From Paracoccaceae bacterium (GTDB lineage: Bacteria > Pseudomonadota > Alphaproteobacteria > Rhodobacterales > Rhodobacteraceae), in the NCBI GenBank assembly GCA_026710155.1, contig JAPORQ010000045.1, forward strand, positions 1 through 64,000: a stretch of 64,000 nucleotides of DNA. Reading direction: 5' to 3'. Below, in pieces: positions 10,204 to 19,330 of this stretch. Numbering within the stretch: the first letter of the stretch is position 1; each line of letters starts with the position of its first letter. The notes beneath the pieces are model-generated. The model worked only from the letters and a program-made list of their open reading frames with translations, ran no database searches and was not told the origin of the DNA. The position numbers and the translations under genes were made by a program.

Positions 10204-10917
10204 CTACTCGGCATTCTGAACCATCTGTTCGATTTCTCTTGAAACTATGGTCGAAAACTCATCAGCAAAATCATCAAACCGGGCGGCCAGACTATTGGCC
10301 TTGGTAGACAGGTTATTGTAAAACACAACGGCCGGAATCGCTGCCAATAACCCCAAAGCCGTGGCAGCAAGGGCTTCACCGATTCCGGGTGCAATGACCG
10401 CGAGATTGGTGTTTTCCTGAATTCCGATTTCAGAAAACACATTCATTATGCCCCAAACTGTCCCGAACAGACCGACAAACGGTGCCGTTGATCCAACGGT
10501 TGCAAGAAAATCCAAACCTCTTGAAAGAGTATTGATCTCATTGTTTGCTGCATTGCTCATTGAACGGTCTATTCGTGAGGAAGCGCCTGCAATCAGCAAC
10601 CCTGATTTGCTGTGGGATTTTTCCCATTCATCCATGGCTGAACAAAAAATCCTTTGCAAGGCACCTTTGGGATTGCCTTTGATTTTATCATAAAGTTCTT
10701 CAACGGATTCCTCCGACCAGAAAGCACTTTCAAAGGCCAGTGTCTGACTTCTAACCCTGCGAAAGAACAACACTTTTTGGAAAATTATTGCCCAACAAAT
10801 TATCGATGCGAGGATAAGCGAAACCATCACGCATTGAACCACGAATCCTGCCAGGAGGAAGAGATTCAACAAACTGAAATCCAAGCCTTCCGATGCTAAG
10901 ATTAATTCCGTTTCCAT
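10204..10917 (-). CDS. tolQ: Tol-Pal system protein TolQ
   Basis: MotA/TolQ/ExbB-family proton channel subunit of 237 residues. Three transmembrane helices are visible (about 20-45, 140-160, 175-195). The signature GLDFLATVGSTAPFVGLFGTVWGIM is followed by IAPGIGEALAATALGLLAAIPAVVFYN, both hallmarks of TolQ. It is the first gene of the tolQRA transcription unit, with 184 bp of AT-rich DNA between it and ybgC. Confidence 0.97.
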   Translation of the reverse strand: METELILASEGLDFSLLNLFLLAGFVVQCVMVSLILASIICWAIIFQKVLFFRRVRSQTLAFESAFWSEESVEELYDKIKGNPKGALQRIFCSAMDEWEKSHSKSGLLIAGASSRIDRSMSNAANNEINTLSRGLDFLATVGSTAPFVGLFGTVWGIMNVFSEIGIQENTNLAVIAPGIGEALAATALGLLAAIPAVVFYNNLSTKANSLAARFDDFADEFSTIVSREIEQMVQNAE

Positions 10918-11101
10918 AATTACTGCCCTAAATCATCCAGCCGCCCTAATGCAGGAGGTCTTATTTTCATAATACCCTTATAGTAAAGATTAACCAAAAT
11001 AACAATAACAATTGGGAAAATTCAATACGGATAAATGTTGTTAAAGCATTTGTATCATACATTTTGCACAAAAATACCTGAAACATGAACCTCCATATCC
11101 C

Positions 11102-11512
11102 TCACTCGTTCTGATTTGAAATTGGCTTCAACCTCTTGAAAATCTCATCTGGAATCTTGATGAGATTTCCATTCAGATCAGTACATGCCAAGGCAATTTT
11201 GGCTTCAAACAGCCTTTTCTGATTGACCAACAGGATCTGGTTTATTTCAATCCGAACCGGAGCAAGGCGGGTAATTTCGGTTTTCACGGTAGCGAGATCA
11301 TCGAATTTCAGGGGCGATATATAATCAGCTGAAACCCTTCTGACCACAAAAACAATGCCATGTTGATTTCTGAGTTCGCTCTGGTTTATTCCCCTGACCC
11401 TCAACATATCGGTGCGGGCACGTTCGATGAATCTCAAATAATTGGCATAATAGACTATTCCAGCCAAATCGACATCTTCATAATAGACCCTGTAGGTCTC
11501 TTCATGTTTCAT
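11102..11512 (-). CDS. ybgC: Acyl-CoA thioesterase YbgC
   Basis: Hot-dog-fold thioesterase of the 4-hydroxybenzoyl-CoA thioesterase type, usually found at the head of tol-pal clusters and linked to membrane lipid metabolism. The diagnostic segment [25 protein letters not shown] carries the catalytic Asp. I start it at ATG 11512 (MKHEETYRV), where the family homology begins, rather than at an upstream in-frame start. It overlaps the end of ruvB by 11 bp, so it is probably co-translated with it. Confidence 0.94.
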   Translation of the reverse strand: MKHEETYRVYYEDVDLAGIVYYANYLRFIERARTDMLRVRGINQSELRNQHGIVFVVRRVSADYISPLKFDDLATVKTEITRLAPVRIEINQILLVNQKRLFEAKIALACTDLNGNLIKIPDEIFKRLKPISNQNE

Positions 11513-12539
11513 TGCTGTTACTGCTAAATAGATCCTTGACGGCATTGGGAGGTTTTTTGTCCAAATGCTTCCAAGCAAGGGAAGTCAACATTCTCCCTCT
11601 TGGAGTCCTGCTTATAAATCCTGCCTGCATAAGGTAGGGTTCTACGACATCCTCCACAGTGTCCTTGACCTCCGACATGGCAGCTGATATGGTTTCAATT
11701 CCAACCGGTCCTCCATCATAATGATCAGCAACTATGGTGAGGTATTTCCGGTCATTGGAATCAAGACCTTCATGGTCCACTCCCAGCCGGTCCAGGGCCT
11801 TGGTGGCAATTTCATCACTGATTATGCCGTTGTTTTCAACTATGGCAAAATCAATCACCCGGCTTAACAGACGATTGGCCACACGGGGAGTTCCTCTTGA
11901 TCTCCTGGCAATTTCCATGCCCCCTGACACTTCAATGTCTATGTTCAGAACCTGGGCCGATCTGGTTACGATTTTCAACAACTCTTCCGCCGAATAAAAT
12001 TCCAGTCTCATATGGATTCCAAAACGGTCCCTGAGCGGGGTTGTCAATAAACCAAGCCGGGTAGTGGCACCAATCAGGGTAAATTGGTTCAAGTCTATTC
12101 GAACTGACCGAGCGGCAGGACCAGAACCGACCACCAGATCCAGAGCGAAATCTTCCATGGCCGGGTAGAGAATTTCCTCGACTATGGGATGCAATCTGTG
12201 AATCTCATCAATAAAAAGAACATCATGGGAATCCAGCTTGGTCAATATGGCAGCCAAATCACCTGCCTTGGCCAGAACGGGACCCGAAGTCATGGAAAAG
12301 TTAACGTCCATTTCCCTGGCAATTATCTGGGCCAATGTGGTTTTACCCAAACCCGGAGGGCCATAAAAAAGGGTGTGGGCCATAGGTTTTGATTGGAGGG
12401 TAGCACTTTTGATAAAAACGCCGAGATTGCTTCTCAGCTCCTCATGGCCAATAAAATCCTTGAGATTTCTTGGTCTCAGTGCATGATCCTTATCTGTCGG
12501 AATATTTTCCGGTGTAATTGCGGATGTGGTTTCAGCCAT
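11502..12539 (-). CDS. ruvB: Holliday junction branch migration ATPase RuvB
   Basis: Hexameric AAA motor that drives Holliday junction migration with RuvA. 345 residues with Walker [10 protein letters not shown], Walker [10 protein letters not shown], sensor [18 protein letters not shown], and a C-terminal winged helix ending in [16 protein letters not shown]. The gene order ruvC-ruvA-ruvB on the same strand with gaps under 16 bp indicates one operon. Confidence 0.98.
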   Translation of the reverse strand: MAETTSAITPENIPTDKDHALRPRNLKDFIGHEELRSNLGVFIKSATLQSKPMAHTLFYGPPGLGKTTLAQIIAREMDVNFSMTSGPVLAKAGDLAAILTKLDSHDVLFIDEIHRLHPIVEEILYPAMEDFALDLVVGSGPAARSVRIDLNQFTLIGATTRLGLLTTPLRDRFGIHMRLEFYSAEELLKIVTRSAQVLNIDIEVSGGMEIARRSRGTPRVANRLLSRVIDFAIVENNGIISDEIATKALDRLGVDHEGLDSNDRKYLTIVADHYDGGPVGIETISAAMSEVKDTVEDVVEPYLMQAGFISRTPRGRMLTSLAWKHLDKKPPNAVKDLFSSNSNET

Positions 12540-12554
12540 ATATCAGTTTGAATA

Positions 12555-13220
12555 TTAAAGTGAGGACAATCGCTGCAAGGATTCTTTGATCAGACTTTCA
12601 GTTGTCGGTTCATCCGACTCCAGAATGATTTGTGTAAGCACACCTGCTGAAACACTCTCGGAATAACCCAGTTTAACCAAGGCCGAAAGGGCTTCGGTTC
12701 TGATTTGCACCTCCCTGCTGTATTTCTTTGACTCTTCTGACTCCTTGCCTTCAGTATTTCTTTCCGATTGGATACTTGTGGTTTTTGAATCGACACTTTC
12801 ACTTCCCAAAATCAACAATTTACTAATCTTGGGCTTTAGTTCCAATACAATTCTCTGGGCTATTTTGGGCCCAATGGTGGGTGCTGATTTGAATGGTCGC
12901 CAATCATCCATTGAAACAGCCCTTATGGAAGCAGTTACACCAATGGTGTCCACAATGGAAAGTGCGCCTTTCATACCGACCCCCTGGACCGTCAACAATT
13001 CCCTGTAAAACGACCGCTCATTAAGATTTTTGAATCCTGTCAACTGAAGTAGGTCCTGCCTGACCAGAAGGTCGGTAAACAAGGTGATTTGTTCTCCCGG
13101 TGAGGGCAATGAATTCAAGGTGCTCGTGGAACAGTACACCTCGTAACCTACTCCATTTGCATCCAACAGGACAAAGTCGCTACCGATGAAATCAATGATT
13201 CCTGAAATCTTGCCTATCAC
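12555..13220 (-). CDS. ruvA: Holliday junction DNA helicase subunit RuvA
   Basis: Tetrameric junction-binding subunit that loads RuvB. It starts MIGKISGIIDFIG. The N-terminal OB fold is followed by helix-hairpin-helix segments (about 70-135, containing LLTVQGVGMKGALSIV and the PTIGPKIAQRIVLELK loop) and a C-terminal domain that contacts RuvB (ALVKLGYSES). The linker at 150-170 is long and charged (SERNTEGKESEESKK), giving 221 residues, slightly longer than usual. ruvB follows after 15 bp. Confidence 0.97.
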   Translation of the reverse strand: MIGKISGIIDFIGSDFVLLDANGVGYEVYCSTSTLNSLPSPGEQITLFTDLLVRQDLLQLTGFKNLNERSFYRELLTVQGVGMKGALSIVDTIGVTASIRAVSMDDWRPFKSAPTIGPKIAQRIVLELKPKISKLLILGSESVDSKTTSIQSERNTEGKESEESKKYSREVQIRTEALSALVKLGYSESVSAGVLTQIILESDEPTTESLIKESLQRLSSL

Positions 13221-13232
13221 TTGTTCAGCCTT

Positions 13233-13724
13233 CTAATTGCTTGATATCTCAATATTAATCCGGGGCGAAAGCAATGAATGAGTCAAGGCAATGGCCAATG
13301 CATCTGTGCTATCATGTCCCTTATTCTTAAACCCCTTCAATTGGACTCGTATCATGTACTCGACCTGGTCCTTGGTGGCATGCCCCAATCCCACGACAGC
13401 ATTTTTTATTGTGTTCGGTGCATATTGACTTACATCCAGACCTGCTTTGGAGGGTGCCAACAAGGCCATTGCACCCGCGTAACCAAGTTTCAGGGAATTG
13501 GCCCCATCCTTGTTGATGAACGTTTTTTCCACTGCGGCGGTTTCGGGTTTGAAATCGTCAATGACATCAGTCAGTCTGGTAAAAATAGTCAGCAATTTTT
13601 TGGAAATATCAGTTTCCCTGGGGGCAATCACCCCACAATTGATGTAGGTGTAATTTTGCCCTCTTGCCTCAATTATGCCCCATCCAGTTTTGGTTAATCC
13701 CGGATCAATGCCGATAATTTTCAC
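13233..13724 (-). CDS. ruvC: Crossover junction endodeoxyribonuclease RuvC
   Basis: Holliday junction resolvase. The acidic catalytic residues are in place: Asp in IIGIDPGLTKTGWG (residue 6), Glu in AVEKTF (about 66), and the pair in DSTDALAIAL (about 140). The length of 163 residues is standard. It is the first gene of ruvCAB here; an AT-rich leader lies upstream of 13724. Confidence 0.97.
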   Translation of the reverse strand: MKIIGIDPGLTKTGWGIIEARGQNYTYINCGVIAPRETDISKKLLTIFTRLTDVIDDFKPETAAVEKTFINKDGANSLKLGYAGAMALLAPSKAGLDVSQYAPNTIKNAVVGLGHATKDQVEYMIRVQLKGFKNKGHDSTDALAIALTHSLLSPRINIEISSN

Positions 13725-13893
13725 AAATATTCCTAAATAAAGATTATTTTTGGTGATAATATAATAAAAGAAAAATTATGGTTGTCAGGAATTCTTAGTT
13801 AAATTCAAACTCAAAAAGCATGATGGTTTTGATAAACTGCGGATTGGCCGAATGTTTAACATCAGGTTTTTTGCTAGAAATATTAGGTATCAA

Positions 13894-14187
13894 ATGCAAA
13901 CATATGAGAAACTTGCCACAAGTATCCCTCAGATCAGGAATTCGAAAATAAACGTAACCCTATGGCAATTTATGCCAGGTGAATCTACAGGGTTCCATGT
14001 CCATGAGCATGATTATATCGTTGTACCCTTGGTTTCTGGTAAATTGACTGCCATCCATTCTGATGATTCAACCAGGATTCAGGTACTTGAAGCAGGTAAA
14101 TCCTACTTCAGGCAGAAGGGGGTGGAGCATAATATCCTGAACTCCAATTCTTTTGATTTCTCCTTTGTCGAAATCGAGTTGCTGTAA
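13894..14187 (+). CDS. Small cupin-domain protein
   Basis: A single cupin fold of about 97 residues. The first cupin motif is GFHVHEHDYIVVPLVSGKL with two His and one Glu positioned as metal ligands; the second ends in KGVEHNILNSNSFDFSFVEIEL. I place the start at ATG 13894 (MQTYEKL); an in-frame ATG at 13852 would add 14 residues that do not fit the fold. It lies just upstream of the P1-family peptidase on the same strand. The substrate is unknown; proteins this small are often sugar- or metabolite-binding. Confidence 0.75.
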   Translation: MQTYEKLATSIPQIRNSKINVTLWQFMPGESTGFHVHEHDYIVVPLVSGKLTAIHSDDSTRIQVLEAGKSYFRQKGVEHNILNSNSFDFSFVEIELL

Positions 14188-14261
14188 CCTTTACATCCTG
14201 TAATTCCACTGGCTATCCAATTCGCCTGTCGAGCTTGTGTACTAACTGTCGGTTCCTCAAA

Positions 14262-15263
14262 TTGCAACCTGGAAGAAGAAATTCCATTACCGATGTCACG
14301 GGCTTTTTGGTGGGTAATTCCACCGATAATCACATTAAATCAGGTGTCACCGTATTCCTGGGAGAAAAACCCTTTGTTGCCGCCGTGCATGTAATGGGAG
14401 GAGCACCAGGTACGCGTGAAACAGACTTGCTGTCACCCGACAGATTGGTAAAAAAAGTCGATTGCCTTGTACTTTCCGGTGGTTCCGCTTTCGGATTGGA
14501 CGCCGCATCAGGGATTGGTGACCAGTTGTCTCAAAAAGGGTGCGGTTTTCCCGTTGGAGATGTCAGAGTCCCGATTATCCCTGGTGCAATTTTATTTGAC
14601 CTGTTGAATGGTGGGCAGAAGAACTGGACTCAAAACCCTTATGGCAATCTTGGTCGAGAAGCCCTTTCCAATGCCGGCAAGGATTTCCAGATTGGTAGTT
14701 TTGGTGCCGGGACAGGAGCTACAACCAATAACCTGAAAGGAGGTCTTGGCACTGCTTCAATCAAGTTGGAATCTGGCTATACCGTTGGAGCTTTGATGGC
14801 TGTCAATTCACTTGGAACAACCACCCAGTACGATGAAAAATCATTCTGGGCTGCATTTTGGGAATTTGGTGATGAATTTGGCGGGTTGGGCTCCACCAAT
14901 GTTGTCAAGCCTGATTGGACTCCAGCTTTTCCGGGAGATGCTACTGAAGATTTCAGGAATACAACGATTGGAATCGTAGCCACTGATGTCAGGCTGGATC
15001 AAGCCCAATTGACAAGAATCGCTGTTGCTGCACATGATGGAATTGCCAGGGCTATTGTTCCATCACATACCATTTATGATGGTGACCTGATTTTTGCCGC
15101 ATCAAGCGGGACCAAGGAGAATGCAGATCCCGATAATGTTGTTTTCGAACTCAGTGATGCAGCAGCCAAAACGGTATCGAGGGCTATTGCAAGGGGTGTG
15201 TATAATGCTTCGCCAGCCGACAAAGATACCCTGCCCACATGGAAGGAGAGGTTTCAGGGTTGA
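14262..15263 (+). CDS. P1-family (DmpA-like) peptidase
   Basis: Member of the Ntn-hydrolase P1/S58 group, which contains D- and beta-aminopeptidases that self-cleave into two chains. Diagnostic segments are SITDVTGFLVGN near the N-terminus, ETDLLSPDRLVKKVDCLVLSGGSAFGLDAASG, GSFGAGTGATTNNLKGGLGTAS, and YTVGALMAVNSLG, near where self-cleavage occurs in relatives. The best start is TTG 14262, directly before the conserved N-terminal PGRRNSITDV; a further in-frame TTG lies at 14235. A cytoplasmic enzyme is expected, as there is no signal peptide. The substrate cannot be stated. Confidence 0.85.
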   Translation: MQPGRRNSITDVTGFLVGNSTDNHIKSGVTVFLGEKPFVAAVHVMGGAPGTRETDLLSPDRLVKKVDCLVLSGGSAFGLDAASGIGDQLSQKGCGFPVGDVRVPIIPGAILFDLLNGGQKNWTQNPYGNLGREALSNAGKDFQIGSFGAGTGATTNNLKGGLGTASIKLESGYTVGALMAVNSLGTTTQYDEKSFWAAFWEFGDEFGGLGSTNVVKPDWTPAFPGDATEDFRNTTIGIVATDVRLDQAQLTRIAVAAHDGIARAIVPSHTIYDGDLIFAASSGTKENADPDNVVFELSDAAAKTVSRAIARGVYNASPADKDTLPTWKERFQG

Positions 15264-15278
15264 TTATCCAACAGGCAA

Positions 15279-15667
15279 TCAGGGCATTACAGTTTTCCCC
15301 ACGATCTCCGATATCTTTTCTGTCGAGCGGAAACATTCCAACGCCTGAGGGACTCCACAATAAATTCCAATGATATGAATGGTGGCTTTTGCTTCATCAA
15401 CCGATACACCTTTATTCAATGCACACTTGAGGAGTATTTCCTGTTCAGCCATTTTTCCCAAGGTACCAATCATGGATAAATCCATCAGTCTTCGGGTTTT
15501 CGGATCGATGGTTTCATCGCCCCAACCAAACCCCCATAACCAGACTGTCATTGTCTTTTGAAACGGAAGATTAAATTATCCGCCTGTTACAAATTCATGT
15601 TTACGTACGCCTCACCCAAGGTATTCCTCATTGCAGCAAAGCCTTTTTCAAATAAATCCCCATCCAT
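15279..15667 (-). pseudogene. Carboxymuconolactone-decarboxylase-like gene, broken by a stop and a frameshift
   Basis: The C-terminal half (15279-15551) has the CMD/AhpD-like pattern WGDETIDPKTRRLMDLSMIGTLGKMAEQEILLKCALNKGVS followed by ATIHIIGIYCGVPQALE. The matching N-terminal end is upstream: ATG 15667 gives MDGDLFEKGFAAMRNTLGEAYV, a typical CMD start. Between them, in-frame TAA follows NMNL and the frame then changes before PFQKTMTVWLWGFGWGDE. So one nonsense change and one indel separate two recognisable halves. The C-terminal part could only be made from an internal start lacking the N-terminal helices. Confidence 0.75.
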
Positions 15668-15806
15668 AATCACACCTGAATTAAACCTGTTACTTCTAAT
15701 CGAACATTTGCTGTCTGAATCCTATTTGACTTGATGTGCCAAATCAGTCAAAGATCAATTGCTGAGCTGAACCATCTGTGAAGTTTCAGTATCGAGTGTT
15801 CGGAGT

Positions 15807-15998
15807 TTACCCCACAAGCAGGGTCAACAACCAGGAGGCTAGTTTATAACCACTGCTTTCTACAATTTCAACTAGCCTAATATCTTCAGCTGTTGTGGTT
15901 GCCCTATCCCGTACGGCCAGTTTGTCAATCACTTCATCAAATTCTCCATTTATGGAAAACCATACACGCCAAAAAGCGAAGTGATCAACATCATGCGG
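15807..15998 (-). pseudogene. Unidentified protein-like fragment without a start codon
   Basis: A 63-codon open stretch on the minus strand with natural-looking composition (HDVDHFAFWRVWF ... FDEVIDKLAVRDRATTTAEDIRLVEIVESSGYKLASWLL) ending at a TAA. No ATG, GTG or TTG opens it at the 5' end: it is preceded in frame by TAG and TAA codons, and the frame continues upstream with protein-like sequence before them. I do not recognise a family. Probably a remnant; it may be chance. Confidence 0.35.
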
Positions 15999-16048
15999 TT
16001 ACTAGTGATAGATATGGGGCATGTTTTCAGGATAGGCTTGAAAAGAAA

Positions 16049-16057
16049 GGGGGGGGG
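16049..16057 (+). repeat. Nine-base G tract
   Basis: A run of nine G in non-coding DNA between the CMD remnant and the oxidoreductase gene. It is one of four such tracts in the window. No function is visible; it may be a slippage hotspot. Confidence 0.9.
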
Positions 16058-16288
16058 AGCGATTGATGCATCAGACAGGCACATCGGTTCGATCAACGCA
16101 ATCTGTTTTGGACACAGGATAAACAAACTGCTTGCTTTTGGATTTGTTTCACCTGATATACAACTGAATCCAAGTTTAGGTCAGAATCATTAATGATATG
16201 AGAATTGTATCCATTCTTGACAGTCCTCCTTATGATCCCAAAGAATAAACTGTAAAAGACACGACACGAAAAGGAATAGGCAGGAATA

Positions 16289-17371
16289 ATGAAAATGAGA
16301 GGAATGCTTCTTACTGGCCATGGTGGAATGGAAAAGTTGGAATGGAGGGAAGATATACCCGTTCCAACACTTTCCGAATGTGAGGTGCTGATTAAGGTTG
16401 GTGCATGTGGACTCAACAATACGGATGTGAACACCAGGTTGGGTTGGTATTCCAAAACGGCAATCTCAGGAAATGATAATGACACTCGGGAAAAAATCAG
16501 ACCAGATGATGGTGGATGGGGTGGTACTTCATTGCAATTCCCCAGAATACAGGGGGCGGATATTGCGGGTGAAGTGGTTGAAGTCATGGGAAGGCAATTC
16601 CGGCATTTGCTTGGTGAAACGGTTATGGTTGATCCATGGATAAGACCTTCGAAACCTCCCAACCGATACGAAGTCATCGGATATCTTGGAAGCGAAATTG
16701 ACGGCGGTTTTGCCGAATACACAAAGGTCCCGGGAAATGCCGTGCATCCTGTAAAATCAGACTATTCATTAATTGAACTTGCCACTTTTGCCACTTCAAG
16801 CGTTACTGCCGAAAACATGCTTGACAGAGCCAGTGTCAAAGCAGGTGATGTCGTATTGATTACAGGTGCCTCAGGTGGAGTTGGTTCAGCCCTGATACAA
16901 TTGGCAAACCGAAGAGATGCAAGAACCATAGCTGTCTCCAGCAAAGGCAAGGTCAATGAGGTTGAAAGCATCAAACCTGATGAAATCCTGCTTCGTGAAT
17001 CAGACAGTTTTATCGATGAAGTAATGTCTTTGACCTTGGGCAATGGGGTCTCAGTTGTGGCAGATGTCGTTGGTGGGAATATTTGGCCTCAGCTGCTAGA
17101 GGTGATCATGCATGGCGGCCACTATGTTTGTTCAGGTGCCATTGCTGGTCCTATGGTCGAATTTGACCTTCGTACATTTTATCTCAAAGACCTTACCTTG
17201 GTTGGTGCTACCATTGTTCCATCAGGAACTTTTGGCAATCTTGTAAGCTATATTGAAAGAAAGGAAATCCGACCCTTGCTAGCTGAGGTGTATCATTTAA
17301 AGGATTTGAAAAAAGCTCAAGCCAGTTTCATTGATAAGTCACATTTCGGTAACATAGCCGTATATCCATAA
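16289..17371 (+). CDS. Zinc-type alcohol dehydrogenase / quinone oxidoreductase-like protein (MDR superfamily)
   Basis: 360 residues. The N-terminal GroES-like domain carries the GACGLNNTDVNTRLG motif of the MDR superfamily. The Rossmann half starts at VVLITGASGGVGSALIQLA (nucleotide-binding GxxGGVG). C-terminal features are VVADVVGGNIWPQLL and ALLAEVYHLKDLKKAQASF-like text, as in quinone oxidoreductases. The lobe-zinc cysteines of classical ADHs are not evident, favouring an NAD(P)H-dependent reductase. A CAGGA ribosome-binding site lies before ATG 16289. It stands alone between decayed genes. Confidence 0.85.
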   Translation: MKMRGMLLTGHGGMEKLEWREDIPVPTLSECEVLIKVGACGLNNTDVNTRLGWYSKTAISGNDNDTREKIRPDDGGWGGTSLQFPRIQGADIAGEVVEVMGRQFRHLLGETVMVDPWIRPSKPPNRYEVIGYLGSEIDGGFAEYTKVPGNAVHPVKSDYSLIELATFATSSVTAENMLDRASVKAGDVVLITGASGGVGSALIQLANRRDARTIAVSSKGKVNEVESIKPDEILLRESDSFIDEVMSLTLGNGVSVVADVVGGNIWPQLLEVIMHGGHYVCSGAIAGPMVEFDLRTFYLKDLTLVGATIVPSGTFGNLVSYIERKEIRPLLAEVYHLKDLKKAQASFIDKSHFGNIAVYP

Positions 17372-17549
17372 TCAACATGCAAACTTTTTATTAACCCCTC
17401 AAAAACTCATTTGAAAATAATCTTTGAACTATGATGCAAGTAATCAAGTAATTGAGTATAAGTTGTATGACTTAATAAATGTACCTTTAATCTAACGATA
17501 CCGAGGTATTTTTGGATGGTATTTTTCATCACCATAGGACTTTAGTATT

Positions 17550-17960
17550 TCATAATGACACATAAGCATCAAGCAACCTTAAAGGAGTTGGTTCACTAGC
17601 TTCAATCCCCAGTCTTTGATTAACGGCATCTTCAAATTCGCTGTCGGTTAAGTCTTTGCCTTTGGAATATATCTTTTCCGATTCTATAAATCTCCGAGCT
17701 AGTTCTCCATGGCACTCTGCCAATCTAGTAGTAGAACCTACTGCCAAATCAAACGCTGCAACTAAAGATACAACCATAGATGATAATAATCGTAAATACT
17801 CTGGTCAGAAACTACCTATGGCAGTCACGACAGAACTCGAACCTCCAATCAAAGCAACTAGAATCGTAATTGTATTCCAAGCTTCATAAAACCTTCGTCG
17901 GTGCAAATGGTAACGAACTGATCGCCGTATAGAAATAAAGAAGGTCATAATTTTTTTCAT
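17550..17960 (-). pseudogene. SLATT-like two-helix membrane protein, interrupted by an in-frame TGA
   Basis: From ATG 17960 the frame runs 51 codons, meets TGA at 17805-17807, and continues without another stop to TGA 17550. The joined product of 136 residues has the SLATT plan: a basic N-terminal RRRFYEAWNTIT segment, hydrophobic helix 1 (about 30-50), hydrophobic helix 2 (about 62-78, MVVSLVAAFDLAVG), then a helical tail with HGELARRFIESEK and RLGIEASEPTPLRLLDA. SLATT proteins are predicted pore-forming effectors of nucleotide-signalling defence systems. The family call is from pattern only. The second half alone starts with ATG 17777 and might still be made as a one-helix fragment. Confidence 0.6.
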
Positions 17961-17978
17961 CAAGGTTTTCGATCAAGA

Positions 17979-18101
17979 TTACTTTCCTTTATCTTTATGT
18001 CCATCTCCTTTGTGACGTCGAGGTTTGATCGCATCAGTTGTACTATTTATTTGGTGTTTATAACGAGTGAAATTGCCTTTAGAACCTGCCTTATTTTTCA
18101 T
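17979..18101 (-). CDS. 40-residue basic ORF upstream of the SLATT-like gene
   Basis: ATG 18101 to TAA 17979, 40 codons, strongly basic and hydrophilic (MKNKAGSKGNFTRYK..., ending KPRRHKGDGHKDKGK). It is 18 bp upstream of the SLATT-like start on the same strand, which suggests a two-gene unit. I know of no family for it. Its composition would suit nucleic-acid or acidic-lipid binding, but it could also be a leader peptide or a remnant. It is intact, unlike the gene after it. Confidence 0.45.
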   Translation of the reverse strand: MKNKAGSKGNFTRYKHQINSTTDAIKPRRHKGDGHKDKGK

Positions 18102-18138
18102 GTTCAATTTTAACCTTTTTTGTTTATGCTTGAATCAC

Positions 18139-18317
18139 GGGCACCTCTATTTATTGTCTTCAAGCCGCAATTCATCAAATTTGCCACATTCTCGATTTTC
18201 TTTGAAGGTAGTGTCAAGGCCCCTATGGGCAAGGAAAGAATTCATTCCTTGCCGGCACTGGGTTGGGAAAATTCAATGCCCCGGATTTTGGATTCACCTT
18301 ATTAAATGGAGGTGCCC
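18139..18317. repeat. MITE-like element, copy A (179 bp)
   Basis: The ends are imperfect inverted repeats: GGGCACCTCTATTTATTG on the left, and TAAATGGAGGTGCCC on the right. A second copy of the same length (179 bp) is at 48362-48540, with matching internal blocks (for example the stretch before GGATTCACC). No reading frame for a transposase fits. It lies between the IclR gene and the 40-residue ORF. No clean target duplication is visible at this copy. Confidence 0.75.
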
Positions 18318-18400
18318 TTAATACAGTAGATATCCACAACTTAATCCATTAAAATTCCGTTTAATTTGTAGGTATCCCTCTTTACAGTTAATTTCAAACC

Positions 18401-19156
18401 TTAAACCATGACCTCCTGCAGCTGCTTGGCACTATCAAACAGAAAATCCTTTTTCTTGAGTAAATCATCCAGGGAAAGTCTTTGGGCAGGTCCATGGAAA
18501 GCCAGGGAAGCGATATAATTTCCATTTTTGTCAGAAATAGGAACTGCAGCTGCGACCATACCAGGAATAAATTCTTCCATATCCAAGGCAAACCCATGGT
18601 CGGATACCCGTTGCAACTCTTTGACCAAATCTTGGGAGGTACAAATTGTATTTTCCGTAAGTTGGGACAAATCAAGATTGTTGGTCAATATCCTTTGTTC
18701 CCTTCGAGGAAGTTTTGAAAGGTAGGTTTTGCCACTGGCGGTGCAATGAAAAGGAACATGACTACCGATGGGAAGTTGTATTCTCAAGGGCCAATCGGTT
18801 TCCACACGGTCTATGTAAGTCATCCCCTTGGCCTCGGGAACGACAAGATTGACTGTTTCACCGATTTTCTGGGCTACTTTTTGAAGGATTTGATGCCGGA
18901 CAATTTTCTGGTCCGTATCAAAATAAATCTGCCGGGCAAGGGTCCTCAGTTTTTCACCAGATGCCAGGCGCCTGTTCTCTGCCTTCACAAGGTACCCCTC
19001 CTCAAGAAGCCTATCACACAACCTGTGGAGAGTCTGCTTTGGCAAATCCAGTTCCCTGTTGATCTCGGCAAGAGTAAGCGGGTTATCGGCATTCCCGACC
19101 ACTTCGATAATCTTTACCATTCGGATGGAAGTGGGGATATTCAGTGGTTTTCGCAT
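18401..19156 (-). CDS. IclR family transcriptional regulator
   Basis: 251 residues. The N-terminal winged helix-turn-helix (about 5-65) reads IRMVKIIEVVGNADNPLTLAEINRELDLPKQTLHRLCDRLLEEGYL. The C-terminal IclR effector domain contains HCTASGKTYLSKLP and DMEEFIPGMVAAAVPISDKNG, both standard. IclR regulators respond to small organic acids or sugars and commonly control neighbouring catabolic or transport genes. It is divergent from the TerC-family gene; the TRAP operon 0.9 kb away is a possible target (inference). Confidence 0.93.
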   Translation of the reverse strand: MRKPLNIPTSIRMVKIIEVVGNADNPLTLAEINRELDLPKQTLHRLCDRLLEEGYLVKAENRRLASGEKLRTLARQIYFDTDQKIVRHQILQKVAQKIGETVNLVVPEAKGMTYIDRVETDWPLRIQLPIGSHVPFHCTASGKTYLSKLPRREQRILTNNLDLSQLTENTICTSQDLVKELQRVSDHGFALDMEEFIPGMVAAAVPISDKNGNYIASLAFHGPAQRLSLDDLLKKKDFLFDSAKQLQEVMV

Positions 19157-19330
19157 TTGCTTTTAATAGAAAATAATGATACTTGAAAACAATGACAAAC
19201 AAAAATAATTCGATTTTGAGATTTTTTATCTCATTTTTGTATATTTTTTCTATAGTAATATACCAATATTGCAAATTTGCATCTGGACTTGTTCAGCATC
19301 ATTTAGCATCCAAACGACGGGAACCATATT

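Noticed and set aside
15981-16193. A 70-residue plus-strand frame spanning the G9 tract
   Set aside because: The frame depends on the homopolymer, has no recognisable pattern, and lies over decayed minus-strand sequence.
17805-17807. Recoding of TGA as Trp or selenocysteine in the SLATT-like gene
   Set aside because: Other genes in the window end in TGA in a normal way, and no SECIS-like stem follows. A simple nonsense change is more likely.
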